Source: Nitrospirota bacterium (lineage in GTDB: Bacteria > Nitrospirota > Thermodesulfovibrionia > Thermodesulfovibrionales > UBA6898). From it: 64,000 bases of DNA. The stretch covers positions 1-64,000 of the forward strand of contig JACRMT010000004.1 in the NCBI GenBank assembly GCA_016214855.1, written 5' to 3'. The notes beneath the pieces were generated by a model, which made no database searches, had not been told where the DNA came from, and saw nothing but the letters and a program-made list of their open reading frames with translations. The translations under genes and the position numbers were made by a program. Each line of letters begins with the position of its first letter. The stretch's first letter is position 1. This document shows positions 42,822 to 51,705 of this stretch, one piece after another.

Positions 42822-43652
42822 TCAGGCTGAATGGCTCAGGAGTGCGCTTCTCATGATCTCTACAGGGGGGATCTTGCCTGTCCAGAGCTCAAAGGCAAGG
42901 GCTCCCTGCCAGAGCAGCATTCCGATTCCCCCTACGGTCTTGCAGCCCTTTGCCTCTGCCCGGCTGAGCAGAGGTGTCTTGTGGTAGATAAGGTCGCATA
43001 CGACAATGGTCGGCTCCAATGCATCAGGATCAAGCGGCATGGCATCGCATTCCTGAAGGCCCAGAGAAGTCGCATTGACAATGATGTCAAACCCTCCGAG
43101 GTCCCTGAGGTCTGCTGCTACGGTAACCTTTCCACCGGCTGACGCCAGATCGGCTGCAAGCGCCTCTGCCTTGTCTCTGCTCCTGTTATAGAGCGTAAGG
43201 CCGCCCGTTCCTCTGCTCAGGTAATAGCCGATCGCGCGCGACGAACCGCCTGCGCCGATGATCAGGACTTTCCTGTCGGCCGGGTCGACACCCAGCTCTT
43301 TGAGGGAGCGCATAAACCCCTTGCCGTCAGTATTAAATCCGGTCAGTTTCCCGTCATGATTCACGATCGTATTTACGGCGCTGATAGCGGCTGCTTCTGC
43401 ATCCAGAGCATCAAGGAAGGGAATGACCGTTTCCTTGTGGGGGGTGGTCAGGTTTGCGCCGAGCAGGGAGAGTGCCCGGATCGACTCCACTGCCTGTTTC
43501 AGTGAATCAGGATGCACCGGGAAGGGGAGGTAGCAGCAGTCCAGCCCCAAATGGTCAAATGCCGCATTCTGCATCACCGGAGAGAGCGTATGCTCGACCG
43601 GGTATCCGAAAAGGGCCGCGACCTTTGTCCTGCCGGTAATGCGCATGGTCAT
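42822..43652 (-). CDS. aroE: Shikimate dehydrogenase
   Basis: 276 residues, ATG overlapping the stop of the DUF512 gene (ATGA). NADPH-dependent reduction of 3-dehydroshikimate in the chorismate pathway. Visible: 'ALFGYPVEHTLSPVMQNAAF', 'GANLTTPHKETVIPFLDALD' (catalytic Lys), 'NTDGKGFMRSL', 'VLIIGAGGSSRAIGYYLSRG', 'IVNATSLGLQ', and 'GIGMLLWQGALAFELWTGK'. Confidence 0.95.
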   Translation of the reverse strand: MTMRITGRTKVAALFGYPVEHTLSPVMQNAAFDHLGLDCCYLPFPVHPDSLKQAVESIRALSLLGANLTTPHKETVIPFLDALDAEAAAISAVNTIVNHDGKLTGFNTDGKGFMRSLKELGVDPADRKVLIIGAGGSSRAIGYYLSRGTGGLTLYNRSRDKAEALAADLASAGGKVTVAADLRDLGGFDIIVNATSLGLQECDAMPLDPDALEPTIVVCDLIYHKTPLLSRAEAKGCKTVGGIGMLLWQGALAFELWTGKIPPVEIMRSALLSHSA

Positions 43653-44947
43653 TCGATCCCTGACAGGGTGTCTATAAATCCCTGGGGGGTGCCGTCCGTA
43701 GTGACTACCCTTAAACCGGTTGCCTCTTCCAGGTCCTGAAGCGAGACATTGTCGAGGAAGAGGGTATCGCCCTCCCGCAGTACCACATCAGGGACCGCAA
43801 GGATCTCGTAGCCGTCGATATTGTCATGAAGCGCCGAGATCACGTCCCTGCCGGTGAGCAGGCCGGTGACAGTCACTGTTTCTCCGAAGAAGCTGTTCTT
43901 GACCGGGATCACATCCACCGGCAGATGTTCCTTCTCTGCCAACCGCCCTATGAATTTTTTCAGGTACGGATAAAAGGACGTTCCGGTAAAGGTCAGAACT
44001 TTGTGCTTGTTGCCGAGCGTTTTCGGGATTTTCAGTCTGCGCGACTGACTGATGAACAGCGGCACCATACCGACTCCGTTCTCAAGCTGCGGCAGTTCGC
44101 CATATTCCTGCACGGACGGAAAGGGTGCTTCCGCCTTGATATACATCTCATCTGCGCAGTACACGATAGCCTCGCCGTGTTTTTTTCTGAAGCGTTTCTG
44201 AAAGGCATTCACAATATCAAGAGAGCTCTGGGCTGCCTCTTTGGTCATCGGCGCAAGCTGCACTCTTCTGTGCTTTGTGAGCCCTACAGGGACAACAGCT
44301 ATGGACGACACATACGGATGGAACCGGTAGATGTCCTGGATCGTGGACTGCAGCTCCCTGCCGTCATTCAGGCCGGGGCAGACAACGATCTGGATATGCA
44401 TCCTGATCTTGTGGTCGGCAAAATACTTCAGTTCCTTGAGTATGTCCGAAGCCTTGGGGTTGCCTAACATCTTATTTCTGAGCGCCCGGTTTGTCGTATG
44501 CACGGAGATATACATGGGGCTCAGTCTCTGCTGGACGATCCTTTTTTTCTCCTCAGCCGTGATATTCGAGAGCGTTGTGTAATTGCCATACAGGAAGGAC
44601 AGCCGATAATCCTCATCCTTGATATAGAGCGGCTTCCTGAGACCCTTGGGAAGCTGTTTGACAAAACAGAAAAGACAGTTGTTCTTGCATATTTTGACCT
44701 TCAGCGGCTTGAATATTATGCCCAGGTCAGCACCGCTGTCGGACAAAATGCTGATCTTCTTTCTTGAGCCGTCCCGCCGGAATCCGACGTTCAGTTCATC
44801 CTCATCCTTATGGAACATGAAATCAATGACATCTCTCATGGGTGAGGAATTGACATCGCATACAATGTCTCCCGCACAAAGTCCGGCAGCCTCGGCAATG
44901 CTGCCCGGCGTTACGCGCTCGATCGTTATGCCTCTGTTAGATCGCAT
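43649..44947 (-). CDS. DUF512 radical-SAM-like protein with PDZ domain
   Basis: 432 residues from ATG 44947 (TTG 44953 possible); overlaps pgsA by 11 nt. N-terminal PDZ-like domain ('GSIAEAAGLCAGDIVCDVNS'), then the hallmark 'KICKNNCLFCFVKQLPKGLR' with a CxxxCxxC cluster of radical SAM type, 'YIKDEDYRLSFLYGNYTTLS', 'YISVHTTNRALRNKMLGN', and C-terminal DUF512 ('VVPVGLTKHRR', 'VYCADEMYIKAEAP'). Firmicute and cyanobacterial homologues lack a settled function. It is part of a long housekeeping operon. Confidence 0.88.
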   Translation of the reverse strand: MRSNRGITIERVTPGSIAEAAGLCAGDIVCDVNSSPMRDVIDFMFHKDEDELNVGFRRDGSRKKISILSDSGADLGIIFKPLKVKICKNNCLFCFVKQLPKGLRKPLYIKDEDYRLSFLYGNYTTLSNITAEEKKRIVQQRLSPMYISVHTTNRALRNKMLGNPKASDILKELKYFADHKIRMHIQIVVCPGLNDGRELQSTIQDIYRFHPYVSSIAVVPVGLTKHRRVQLAPMTKEAAQSSLDIVNAFQKRFRKKHGEAIVYCADEMYIKAEAPFPSVQEYGELPQLENGVGMVPLFISQSRRLKIPKTLGNKHKVLTFTGTSFYPYLKKFIGRLAEKEHLPVDVIPVKNSFFGETVTVTGLLTGRDVISALHDNIDGYEILAVPDVVLREGDTLFLDNVSLQDLEEATGLRVVTTDGTPQGFIDTLSGIE

Positions 44948-45476
44948 CGGCAAGCCTCAGCCCTTTATAGATATACTGGATCCCCGAGATGCCGGTCACC
45001 GCTGCCGTGGCTGCAAAGAGCAGTTCCTGCTGCGGGATCGTTGAGGACAGGTTAATGTCCAGAAGGACGATGGCAAGCGTTATCAGCTGCAGGGCAATCG
45101 CTGTCTTGCCGAGCAGCACGGGTTCTATGGTGACCCTATGGGTGAGCAGGTAAAGAAGGAACCAGCCGATGACAACAATGAGGTCTCTGCTGATGACCGT
45201 GATCGTGAGCCAGAGGGGGATCCACCCCTGGACCGAAAAAAGAATGAATGATGAGACCAGCAGAAACTTGTCGGCAAGAGGGTCGAGGAACTGTCCCAGG
45301 GCAGTCTTCTGATTGGTCAGCCGCGCGATAAACCCGTCCAGAAGGTCAGTGAGCGCAGCAATAACGAACAGCGCGAGAGCGTGGCGATGCTTCTGGTAAA
45401 TGACCGCTGTGATGAACACGGGGATAATGACAATGCGCGCAACGGTCAGCGTGTTCGGCAGATTCAATATTCTCAA
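44937..45476 (-). CDS. pgsA: CDP-diacylglycerol-glycerol-3-phosphate 3-phosphatidyltransferase
   Basis: 179 residues with about four to five membrane helices. The CDP-alcohol phosphotransferase motif is complete: 'DLLDGFIARLTNQKTALGQF' followed by LDPLADK (D-x2-DG-x2-AR-x8-G-x3-D-x3-D). Begins 'NLPNTLTVARIVIIPVFI', typical of PgsA. Makes phosphatidylglycerophosphate from CDP-DAG and glycerol-3-phosphate in the inner membrane. Confidence 0.93.
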   Translation of the reverse strand: MRILNLPNTLTVARIVIIPVFITAVIYQKHRHALALFVIAALTDLLDGFIARLTNQKTALGQFLDPLADKFLLVSSFILFSVQGWIPLWLTITVISRDLIVVIGWFLLYLLTHRVTIEPVLLGKTAIALQLITLAIVLLDINLSSTIPQQELLFAATAAVTGISGIQYIYKGLRLADAI

Positions 45477-45527
45477 GAAACAGTTCTCCTAAGAGTGTTT
45501 ATATGCGGAAAGAGATACAGGAAAAAC

Positions 45528-46613
45528 TCAGGGAATATTAAACGGCGCCTCGTTGAAGTCCATTTTTATCCCCAAGCTATTATAACAGACCATATTCTTT
45601 TTTCCATATGCATAAGACAGCAGCATGGCAGCATGGCAGCTTTCAACCTTGAACCCGTATTTCTTTGCCTGGCTCAGGGAGGTCTTGAAATGGCGCAGGG
45701 CGCTGGCAGTCTTGCCCCTGAGCAGTGCGATCTCGCCAAAGCCGAGCTGACAGTATATGAGACCGCGGGGATCCTTTGTCTTTTTAAAGAGCCCCTGCGC
45801 TTCTTTGAACAATTCTTCTGCTGAGGCATGATCGTGGAGCATCTTATGCGTTGTCCCCATGCTCCAGAGCGTGTACGAGTAGCTGACCCGGTCGCCGATC
45901 TTCTTATACAGGGCTGAAGCCTTTGCAAAGGATGCCAGGGCCTTCCGGTAATTTCCCGTCATCCGGTGCGCATTGCCGATGCCGCAGTGGGAATAGGCAG
46001 TGCCGAAGGTATCGCATAATTCCCGGAACAGCTCGTTTGCCGCAAGGTAATAGGCAAGAGATTCTTTGAACATGCCTGCTATGCGTGAACTGCCGCCAAG
46101 ACCGCAGAGGCAGTAACCGATCCCTGAATGTGAGCGCAGCGACTGAAATGCCTTGAACGCTTCTTTGTATGTCTTGAGCGCGCCGGGGACGTCTCCTTTT
46201 ATGCGCAATGAACCTGCAAGAGACCAGAGTGTGAAGGCAATGCCTTCCCTGTCCCGTTTTTTTCGGTAAAAGGCCAGTGCCTTATTGAGCATGGTCAGTG
46301 CATACTTCCAGTCTCCTCTGCCCCGGCGTGAAAGTCCAATGCCTGCACTGGCGTCTGCTACAGCCTCATCGTCTTTGATCTTTTTTGCCTCTATGACCGC
46401 GCGGGCATACGCCTTTTCTGACTGCTCAAAATCCCCGATCATCCGATTTACGTCGCCGATAGACAAAAGGCATGCAATGGCGCTGCTCTGATTTTTTTCT
46501 TTTATGCTTTTTTTCAGCGCCAGCGTATACGAAAGCAGTGCCTGGGCATATTGGCTTTTTTGTCTGAGCAGTTCAGCCTTTTCTATGAGCTTATCGATTT
46601 CTGAGGGTGTCAT
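45528..46613 (-). CDS. Tetratricopeptide repeat protein
   Basis: 361 residues made almost wholly of ~40-residue TPR units of the LGN/NPHP3 kind: repeats of 'YCLCGLGGSSRIAGMFKESL', 'YSHCGIGNAHRMTGNYRKAL', 'YTLWSMGTTHKMLHDHASAE'. At least seven units can be traced. No signal peptide or membrane segment, so a cytoplasmic scaffold is likely. Partner unknown. Its start overlaps the end of rpe by 23 nt, so it is translated in the same operon. Confidence 0.88.
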   Translation of the reverse strand: MTPSEIDKLIEKAELLRQKSQYAQALLSYTLALKKSIKEKNQSSAIACLLSIGDVNRMIGDFEQSEKAYARAVIEAKKIKDDEAVADASAGIGLSRRGRGDWKYALTMLNKALAFYRKKRDREGIAFTLWSLAGSLRIKGDVPGALKTYKEAFKAFQSLRSHSGIGYCLCGLGGSSRIAGMFKESLAYYLAANELFRELCDTFGTAYSHCGIGNAHRMTGNYRKALASFAKASALYKKIGDRVSYSYTLWSMGTTHKMLHDHASAEELFKEAQGLFKKTKDPRGLIYCQLGFGEIALLRGKTASALRHFKTSLSQAKKYGFKVESCHAAMLLSYAYGKKNMVCYNSLGIKMDFNEAPFNIP

Positions 46614-47250
46614 TCAGTTTCTCCATGGTTTTTTTGTAATCGCCTGACTCAAAGAACGCGGAACCCATTACAAGGATTTGAGCTCCTGCGTCAGCTATCT
46701 CTTTTGCGTTGTCCTGTTTAACTCCTCCGTCGATCTCGATAACGGCACGGGAACCTGATACCCTGATCATTTCCCCGGCCTTCCGGATCTTCTCCATGGT
46801 AGCAGGGATGAATTTCTGCCCTCCAAAACCCGGATTCACCGACATCAGAAGCACGAGGTCGATATCGTCAATGATGCATTCGAGCACTGATACGGGTGTT
46901 GCCGGATTGATCGAGACCCCAGCCTTGATACCTGTTTCCCTGATCCCCTGCACGGTCCTGTGCAGGTGCACTGCCGCCTCAGCATGCACAGTCAGGTAGT
47001 CGGCTCCGGCCCTTACAAAATCCGAAAGATACTTGTCAGGATCCTCGATCATGAGATGCACATCGAGCGGCAGCTTCGTGATCTTTCTGATGGCTGTCAC
47101 AACGGCAGGTCCGATCGTGATGTTCGGCACAAAGTGACCGTCCATAATGTCGATATGGAGAAGGTCTGCTCCTGCTTCTTCTGCTGCGCGGATCTCCTCT
47201 CCCAGGCGCATGAAATCTGCCGAGAGGATGGACGGGGCGATCTGGATCAT
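46591..47250 (-). CDS. rpe: Ribulose-phosphate 3-epimerase
   Basis: 219 residues. Interconverts ribulose-5-P and xylulose-5-P. TIM-barrel motifs: 'APSILSADFMRLGEEIRAAE', 'LLHIDIMDGHFVPNITIGPA', 'PLDVHLMIEDPDKYLSDFV', 'VLLMSVNPGFGGQKFIPATM', 'IEIDGGVKQDNAKEIADAGA'. His and Asp metal ligands are all present. It overlaps the PASTA gene by 4 nt and the TPR gene by 23 nt. Confidence 0.96.
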   Translation of the reverse strand: MIQIAPSILSADFMRLGEEIRAAEEAGADLLHIDIMDGHFVPNITIGPAVVTAIRKITKLPLDVHLMIEDPDKYLSDFVRAGADYLTVHAEAAVHLHRTVQGIRETGIKAGVSINPATPVSVLECIIDDIDLVLLMSVNPGFGGQKFIPATMEKIRKAGEMIRVSGSRAVIEIDGGVKQDNAKEIADAGAQILVMGSAFFESGDYKKTMEKLNDTLRNR

Positions 47251-47942
47251 GGTGTTGTAACCTCTTTTATTTCAAGATAAAGCTTTTCGCCGCTTTTTAT
47301 AACCGTACCCGGCTTCGGTCTCTGTATTGTAACGATGCTGCCGGTTCCCTGTATCTCGATCTCAAGTCCCATCTTTTGTGCCACTTCCCGGACGTCCTCC
47401 ACCTGTTTGCCCTGAAAATCAGGGCAATAAAATGCCTGATCATGGGGCCCTGCGCTTACCAGGACGGTGATGACATCAGTAAGCTTGTCGTCCGGTTCCG
47501 GTCTCTGGGCCACAATGATGCCTTTTTGCACTGCGTCTGAGCGGACCGTGATAACCTTGCCGATCCTGAGACCCTTTTGCAGCAGTATGGCCTCGGCGTT
47601 CTGCAGGGTTTCGTTCACCAGAAGCGGGATCGAAAGGACCTTTGGTCCTTTGCTGATAACTACCCTGATCGCCCTTTTTTCCTTTACGGTCTTTCCGGGC
47701 GGAACATCCTGTCTGACAATTTTACCTGAAGGGACCATGGAATCAAAGTCCTCTCCCTCGATCTTCAGATCAAGTCCTGCCTTTCCAAGCACCTTGTCCG
47801 CCTCGATTACGGTCATATTCGTTATAGGGGGCACTTCGACCGTCCGGCTGAAGCTCAGGATTTTAAAGGTAAGGAACCCGAAGGTCAGGCCGAGGACAAC
47901 AAAGAGCGCAAAAAAGAGGGCTGCCCTCAGAAAACTGTTCAT
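47247..47942 (-). CDS. PASTA-domain membrane protein
   Basis: 231 residues from ATG 47942, overlapping the rsmB stop (ATGA); GTG 47954 would add four residues. One N-terminal membrane segment ('ALFFALFVVLGLTFGFLTFK'), then three PASTA domains: 'VPPITNMTVIEADKVLGKAG', 'IPLLVNETLQNAEAILLQKG', 'CPDFQGKQVEDVREVAQKMG', each with a VxRQxPxPG-like turn. PASTA domains bind muropeptides or beta-lactams and usually sit on Ser/Thr kinases or PBPs. Here there is no kinase or transpeptidase domain. In this lineage type the gene commonly lies between rsmB and rpe. Confidence 0.9.
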   Translation of the reverse strand: MNSFLRAALFFALFVVLGLTFGFLTFKILSFSRTVEVPPITNMTVIEADKVLGKAGLDLKIEGEDFDSMVPSGKIVRQDVPPGKTVKEKRAIRVVISKGPKVLSIPLLVNETLQNAEAILLQKGLRIGKVITVRSDAVQKGIIVAQRPEPDDKLTDVITVLVSAGPHDQAFYCPDFQGKQVEDVREVAQKMGLEIEIQGTGSIVTIQRPKPGTVIKSGEKLYLEIKEVTTP

Positions 47943-49243
47943 GCCTTTCTGCACAGTATTGCTCCAAAAAAGCCGTCCATGTTGTCTTTATGGGGGAACG
48001 TCCTGAAAAAGCCGTTTTTCGAAAATGGTTTCATGAATTCCTGATCAGCCTCTATAATACGGAATTCGTCTGTTGTCTTCAAGAAATCCATGATGACCTG
48101 TTCCCCCTCCTCAGGTTCGATCGAACAGACCGAATAGACAAGCCGTCCTTCCCTTCGAAGCAGAGGAGAAACTGCCTTCAGAAGATCTGTCTGCTTTTTC
48201 CCGAAATCAAGAATATCCTTCAGGGTGTGACGATATTTCACATCAGGGTTTCTCCTGATAACGCCCGTGGAAGAGCAGGGAGCATCGAGGAGTATCCGGT
48301 CAAAAGTCCCTATGCCCGTCAGTTCGCTGATATCTGCCCTGACAGCTTTTGCTGACCGGACGCCGAGGCTTGATATGCTTTCCTCAAGCTTTAGTATCCT
48401 CTGCGGGTCCTTCTCGACCGCAGTGATCTCACCCGTATTCCCCATGATCTGCGCGATATGGGTTGTCTTGCCGCCCGGAGCTGCGCAGGCGTCGAGGACC
48501 CTTTCCCCTCTTTTGGGATCAAGCAGGTAGCTGACCAGCTGAGACGCCTCATCCTGAACGGCAAAAAGTCCGAGAAAGGGGGAAAGGTCCTGATATGAGC
48601 TTTCCACTCCCAGGACGATACCGTCTGGAGAGAACCGTGCAGTCTCGGCCGGTATATCTGCTTTTTCAAGACCGCTGAGCAGTTCATCGCGGGAGGTCCT
48701 GAGCGTATTGGTCCTCAGAACAAGCGGCGGCATACAATTATTTGCTTCTCCAAGCAGCCGGGCCTCATCCCTGCCAAAGCGGGCTATCCAGCGCCTGACC
48801 ATCCATTCCTGATGCGAAGTATTGATCGAAATGTCTTTTACGCTGTCTTTATAAATAAGGGGAAGTGCCGTCTTTTCTTTGCGACGAATCAAATTTCTGA
48901 GCACGGCATTGAGCAGGGACGGCTTGCCGCCTGTTTTTTCCATTTCGACCGATTCGTTTACCACGGCATAGCCAGGCACCCTCATGAACAGGATCTGGTA
49001 CAGGGCTATGCGGAGGTTGTTGATCGTTTCGTCGCTGAGGGTCTTCCTGTTTCGGATAAATGTGCCGATGATCTCATCCAGTGCATAGAGGTTCCGCATG
49101 ACGCCGTACACGATCTCCATCAGGAAAGCCCTGTCTCTCCGGTCAAGGTCCTCCGAGAACTGTTCGAGGGCTTTTTTTGATCTGGCTCCGTGCTTCAGGA
49201 TATCGATAAGACAGGCAACAGCAGCGGTCCGGGTTCTTGTCAT
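47939..49243 (-). CDS. rsmB: 16S rRNA (cytosine-967-C5)-methyltransferase
   Basis: 434 residues. N-terminal NusB-like RNA-binding domain ('RDRAFLMEIVYGVMRNLYAL', 'FMRVPGYAVVNESVEMEK'), C-terminal Rossmann methyltransferase: 'VLDACAAPGGKTTHIAQIMG', 'ILLDAPCSSTGVIRRNPDVK' (first catalytic Cys), 'LVYSVCSIEPEEGEQV' (nucleophile Cys). Modifies C967 of 16S rRNA. 8 nt downstream of the zinc-ribbon gene. Confidence 0.94.
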   Translation of the reverse strand: MTRTRTAAVACLIDILKHGARSKKALEQFSEDLDRRDRAFLMEIVYGVMRNLYALDEIIGTFIRNRKTLSDETINNLRIALYQILFMRVPGYAVVNESVEMEKTGGKPSLLNAVLRNLIRRKEKTALPLIYKDSVKDISINTSHQEWMVRRWIARFGRDEARLLGEANNCMPPLVLRTNTLRTSRDELLSGLEKADIPAETARFSPDGIVLGVESSYQDLSPFLGLFAVQDEASQLVSYLLDPKRGERVLDACAAPGGKTTHIAQIMGNTGEITAVEKDPQRILKLEESISSLGVRSAKAVRADISELTGIGTFDRILLDAPCSSTGVIRRNPDVKYRHTLKDILDFGKKQTDLLKAVSPLLRREGRLVYSVCSIEPEEGEQVIMDFLKTTDEFRIIEADQEFMKPFSKNGFFRTFPHKDNMDGFFGAILCRKA

Positions 49244-49251
49244 AAGACAGT

Positions 49252-50352
49252 CTACTGACCTGCTTTTCTGACCGAAGCTATCTTGAGCTTATGGTCTTCG
49301 ACGACGAATGCCGAGAGGAGCGTCTGAACGGTTCGGGTCACCCTGCCGGATTCTTTTGATCTCAGTTCCATATCCCATGAGATCACAGCGGTTATCTCTC
49401 CTGGGAGCATCCGGATATCAGTTACCCTGTATTGCAGGGAGAGAAAATCGAATTTCTTCCAGTTCTCCGCGGTATCATACTTCTTTCTGCCGGCCTCAAG
49501 ATATTGCCTGCTATAGCGGGATTCCCACAGGGTGAGATCTTTTTTTATGTTCGCCTGCCTGATGTCCTCAAGAAGATCGTAAATATCCTTTGCCTGGCCG
49601 GATGCCTTTGCTGACGCTTTGTCGGATGTTGCTGAAGATGACAGAACGCCGCCTTTTCGGGAAAACATGGTCAGGGCACCTGCAATGATCAGGAGCAGAA
49701 CAATAAAAAATGCGTATTTCAGCAGGGGATTTTTTTTGCTATAGGTCCTTGTCTCTATTGCGGCGAGAAGCTCTTTCTTGGTCCGCGCCTCAGCGGAAAG
49801 CATCCTGAAATACCGGCCTGCAGCAGAAAGAACGGCGAACCATCCCGGCCTTTCTGCGTCAGTGATCTGCGCATGCAGTCTGTCTATATCTGCCTCCAGC
49901 TTCTTCCTGAGGTTGTCAAGGATCGCCTCGATCTTCGCGGTTCTTTTTAATGCTTCATTAACTTCAGCCTCTGCCCTGCCTATCTTTTGGACAAGATCAG
50001 GGCTGCTGAACTCCTCCCGCTGTTTCTGCAGGTCGGAAAGTGCGGTCTCCTTTTTTTCCCTGCGATCTCTCAACCGCTTCAGCTCATAGAGCAGGGCGGA
50101 GACAAAGCTCTCCTCGATATCGGTCTTCAGACTGTCTATCCTGACATCCTCTATCTGCTCATCGCTTGCCTCAGCAGCCTCAACAGGGGATGTTGACGGC
50201 AGTGGTTCCATCGGTCGAATCGGTGCTTCCTGTGCCTTTTCGGTCGGCTCGAGCATGGCTGTGCAGTCCTCGCAGTAATTCGTGTCCAAAGGGAATTCCT
50301 TCCTGCACTTCGGGCACTGCATGACAATGATCGGCGTCTCTTCCATAGTCAC
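49252..50352 (-). CDS. Zinc-ribbon, coiled-coil membrane protein with NTF2-like C-terminus
   Basis: 366 residues; GTG 50352 overlaps the upstream stop (GTGA), ATG 50346 is an alternative. N-terminal zinc ribbon 'VMQCPKCRKEFPLDTNYCED' + C. A long coiled coil (~75-175) follows, then one membrane helix ('YAFFIVLLLIIAGALTMFSR'). The C-terminal ~110 residues ('IYDLLEDIRQANIKKDLTLW', 'SLQYRVTDIRMLPGEITAVI') look like an NTF2/SnoaL-like fold outside the membrane. No named family recognised. Cotranscribed with the lipoprotein gene upstream, suggesting the two work together in the envelope. Confidence 0.75.
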   Translation of the reverse strand: MTMEETPIIVMQCPKCRKEFPLDTNYCEDCTAMLEPTEKAQEAPIRPMEPLPSTSPVEAAEASDEQIEDVRIDSLKTDIEESFVSALLYELKRLRDRREKKETALSDLQKQREEFSSPDLVQKIGRAEAEVNEALKRTAKIEAILDNLRKKLEADIDRLHAQITDAERPGWFAVLSAAGRYFRMLSAEARTKKELLAAIETRTYSKKNPLLKYAFFIVLLLIIAGALTMFSRKGGVLSSSATSDKASAKASGQAKDIYDLLEDIRQANIKKDLTLWESRYSRQYLEAGRKKYDTAENWKKFDFLSLQYRVTDIRMLPGEITAVISWDMELRSKESGRVTRTVQTLLSAFVVEDHKLKIASVRKAGQ

Positions 50353-51080
50353 ATCGGACTGACGTCTTCTGCCGCCTGGGGCGGCCTTACGTCTTTTTCA
50401 GGCTTTTTCGATGGTTTGGCTTTCTTTTCGGATCTGGGCATCTGATCCGGTTTCTGCGGCTGCTCAGATCTCTGATCAGGTTCAGTTTTTTGCTGCAACT
50501 CCTGTTTAGGCTGTGCCTGTGGAACAGGCCTATCTTTTTTCCCGAGCACCGGCATAAGCGATGAAAGCATCCTGCTGAGCAGTTCCTTCTGGTCGTTCTT
50601 CGTGATCTGATCGCCCTGAAAAGAAAAATCAGCTGCCTGAAACCAGAGAACGCGGGAATCCCTTGATGCCACGAGTTGGAGAATGAGTTCGTAGCGGTCG
50701 TCCCGGCTCAAGATCATACCGTTCAGCACCGCGTCAGCCTGGACAGACCTTCCGAGCCTGCCGGTATACTCGATCCTTTCCTCCGGCAAAAGGTGAGCCG
50801 GTTCCTTCTTTGCTGCCTTTATTGCAGAATCAAGTTTCTTTTGAGGTATCAGGGCTGATTTTGGCGACTGCGCCATAACTTCCAGCGCCGCTTCATGCCA
50901 GGCATGTGAGTCTCCCGAGAAGGGCGGCACTGCAATGTTCTGCACTTCCTCTGCACGGTCTTTTGCCAGCAAGGGAAGTCTATTTTTTGGTTCACCAGCA
51001 GAAAACTTCTGGCCAATCGAGGCGCAGCCGGCAAGCAGGAGCAGAAGTGCCGCGATAATAATGATGTGGTTTCTGATCAT
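50349..51080 (-). CDS. Envelope lipoprotein with Lys/Pro/Gln-rich tail
   Basis: 243 residues from ATG 51080, chosen because it opens a lipoprotein signal ('MIRNHIIIIAALLLLLAGC', lipobox LAGC). The domain from ~45 to 185 ('VQNIAVPPFSGDSHAWHEAA', 'VQADAVLNGMILSRDDRYEL', 'SRDSRVLWFQAADFSFQGDQ') resembles CsgG/GNA1162-type or DUF799-like lipoproteins that report variable 'PFSGD...A' motifs. The last ~65 residues are low-complexity and disordered. Start of the long minus-strand series; divergent from def. Confidence 0.75.
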   Translation of the reverse strand: MIRNHIIIIAALLLLLAGCASIGQKFSAGEPKNRLPLLAKDRAEEVQNIAVPPFSGDSHAWHEAALEVMAQSPKSALIPQKKLDSAIKAAKKEPAHLLPEERIEYTGRLGRSVQADAVLNGMILSRDDRYELILQLVASRDSRVLWFQAADFSFQGDQITKNDQKELLSRMLSSLMPVLGKKDRPVPQAQPKQELQQKTEPDQRSEQPQKPDQMPRSEKKAKPSKKPEKDVRPPQAAEDVSPM

Positions 51081-51178
51081 ATGATTTTTCACGAAGGATT
51101 GCTTACATAATGCCACGCCTACGTTGAAAATTCAATGCAATAGGGGGATTCGTATCGACCCTCATGAAAGAAATGTTT

Positions 51179-51184
51179 TATAAT
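51179..51184 (+). promoter_or_regulatory. -10 box of def, leaderless spacing
   Basis: TATAAT ends 5 nt before the def ATG; TCGACC at 51155-51160 (18-nt spacer) may serve as -35. No ribosome binding site. Confidence 0.55.
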
Positions 51185-51189
51185 TAACC

Positions 51190-51699
51190 ATGGCAATTCG
51201 CGAAATAAAAAAATTCCCTGAACCGGTGCTGAAGAAGAAGGCTGCGCCTGTCACAGCCTTTGATGAGGATCTTCAGAAGCTGATCGACGACATGGTCGAG
51301 ACGATGTACGCAGCTCCGGGTGTCGGGCTTGCAGCTCCGCAGGTCGGCGTCTCGAAAAGACTTGCGGTGATAGATATCAGTTCTCGTGAGGAGCAGTACC
51401 CGCTTATCGTGCTTGTCAATCCTTCGATCCTGAAGAGCGAGGGAGAGGTGGAGTTCGAAGAAGGCTGTCTCAGTATTCCCGAATATACTGCTAAAGTAAA
51501 ACGTGCAGAGCAGCTCATCGTGGGCTGCTGTGACAGAGAAGGCAATCAGATCGAGATCGACGCGGGCGGGCTTCTTGCCATAGCCATTCAGCATGAGATA
51601 GACCATCTCGACGGTCTTCTTTTTATTGACAGGATCAGTCCGATCAAACGGGAATTTTTCAAGAAGCGCTACAAGAAGAGCGTCAAGGCCGAGAAGTAA
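51190..51699 (+). CDS. def: Peptide deformylase
   Basis: 169 residues. Removes the formyl group from nascent N-termini. All three metal motifs: 'APGVGLAAPQVGVSKR' (GxGLAAxQ), 'EFEEGCLSIPEYTAKV' (EGCLS), 'IAIQHEIDHLDGLLFIDR' (QHExDHLxG). First gene of def-fmt-DUF116, 6 nt before fmt. Confidence 0.97.
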   Translation: MAIREIKKFPEPVLKKKAAPVTAFDEDLQKLIDDMVETMYAAPGVGLAAPQVGVSKRLAVIDISSREEQYPLIVLVNPSILKSEGEVEFEEGCLSIPEYTAKVKRAEQLIVGCCDREGNQIEIDAGGLLAIAIQHEIDHLDGLLFIDRISPIKREFFKKRYKKSVKAEK

Positions 51700-51705
51700 T
51701 CGATC

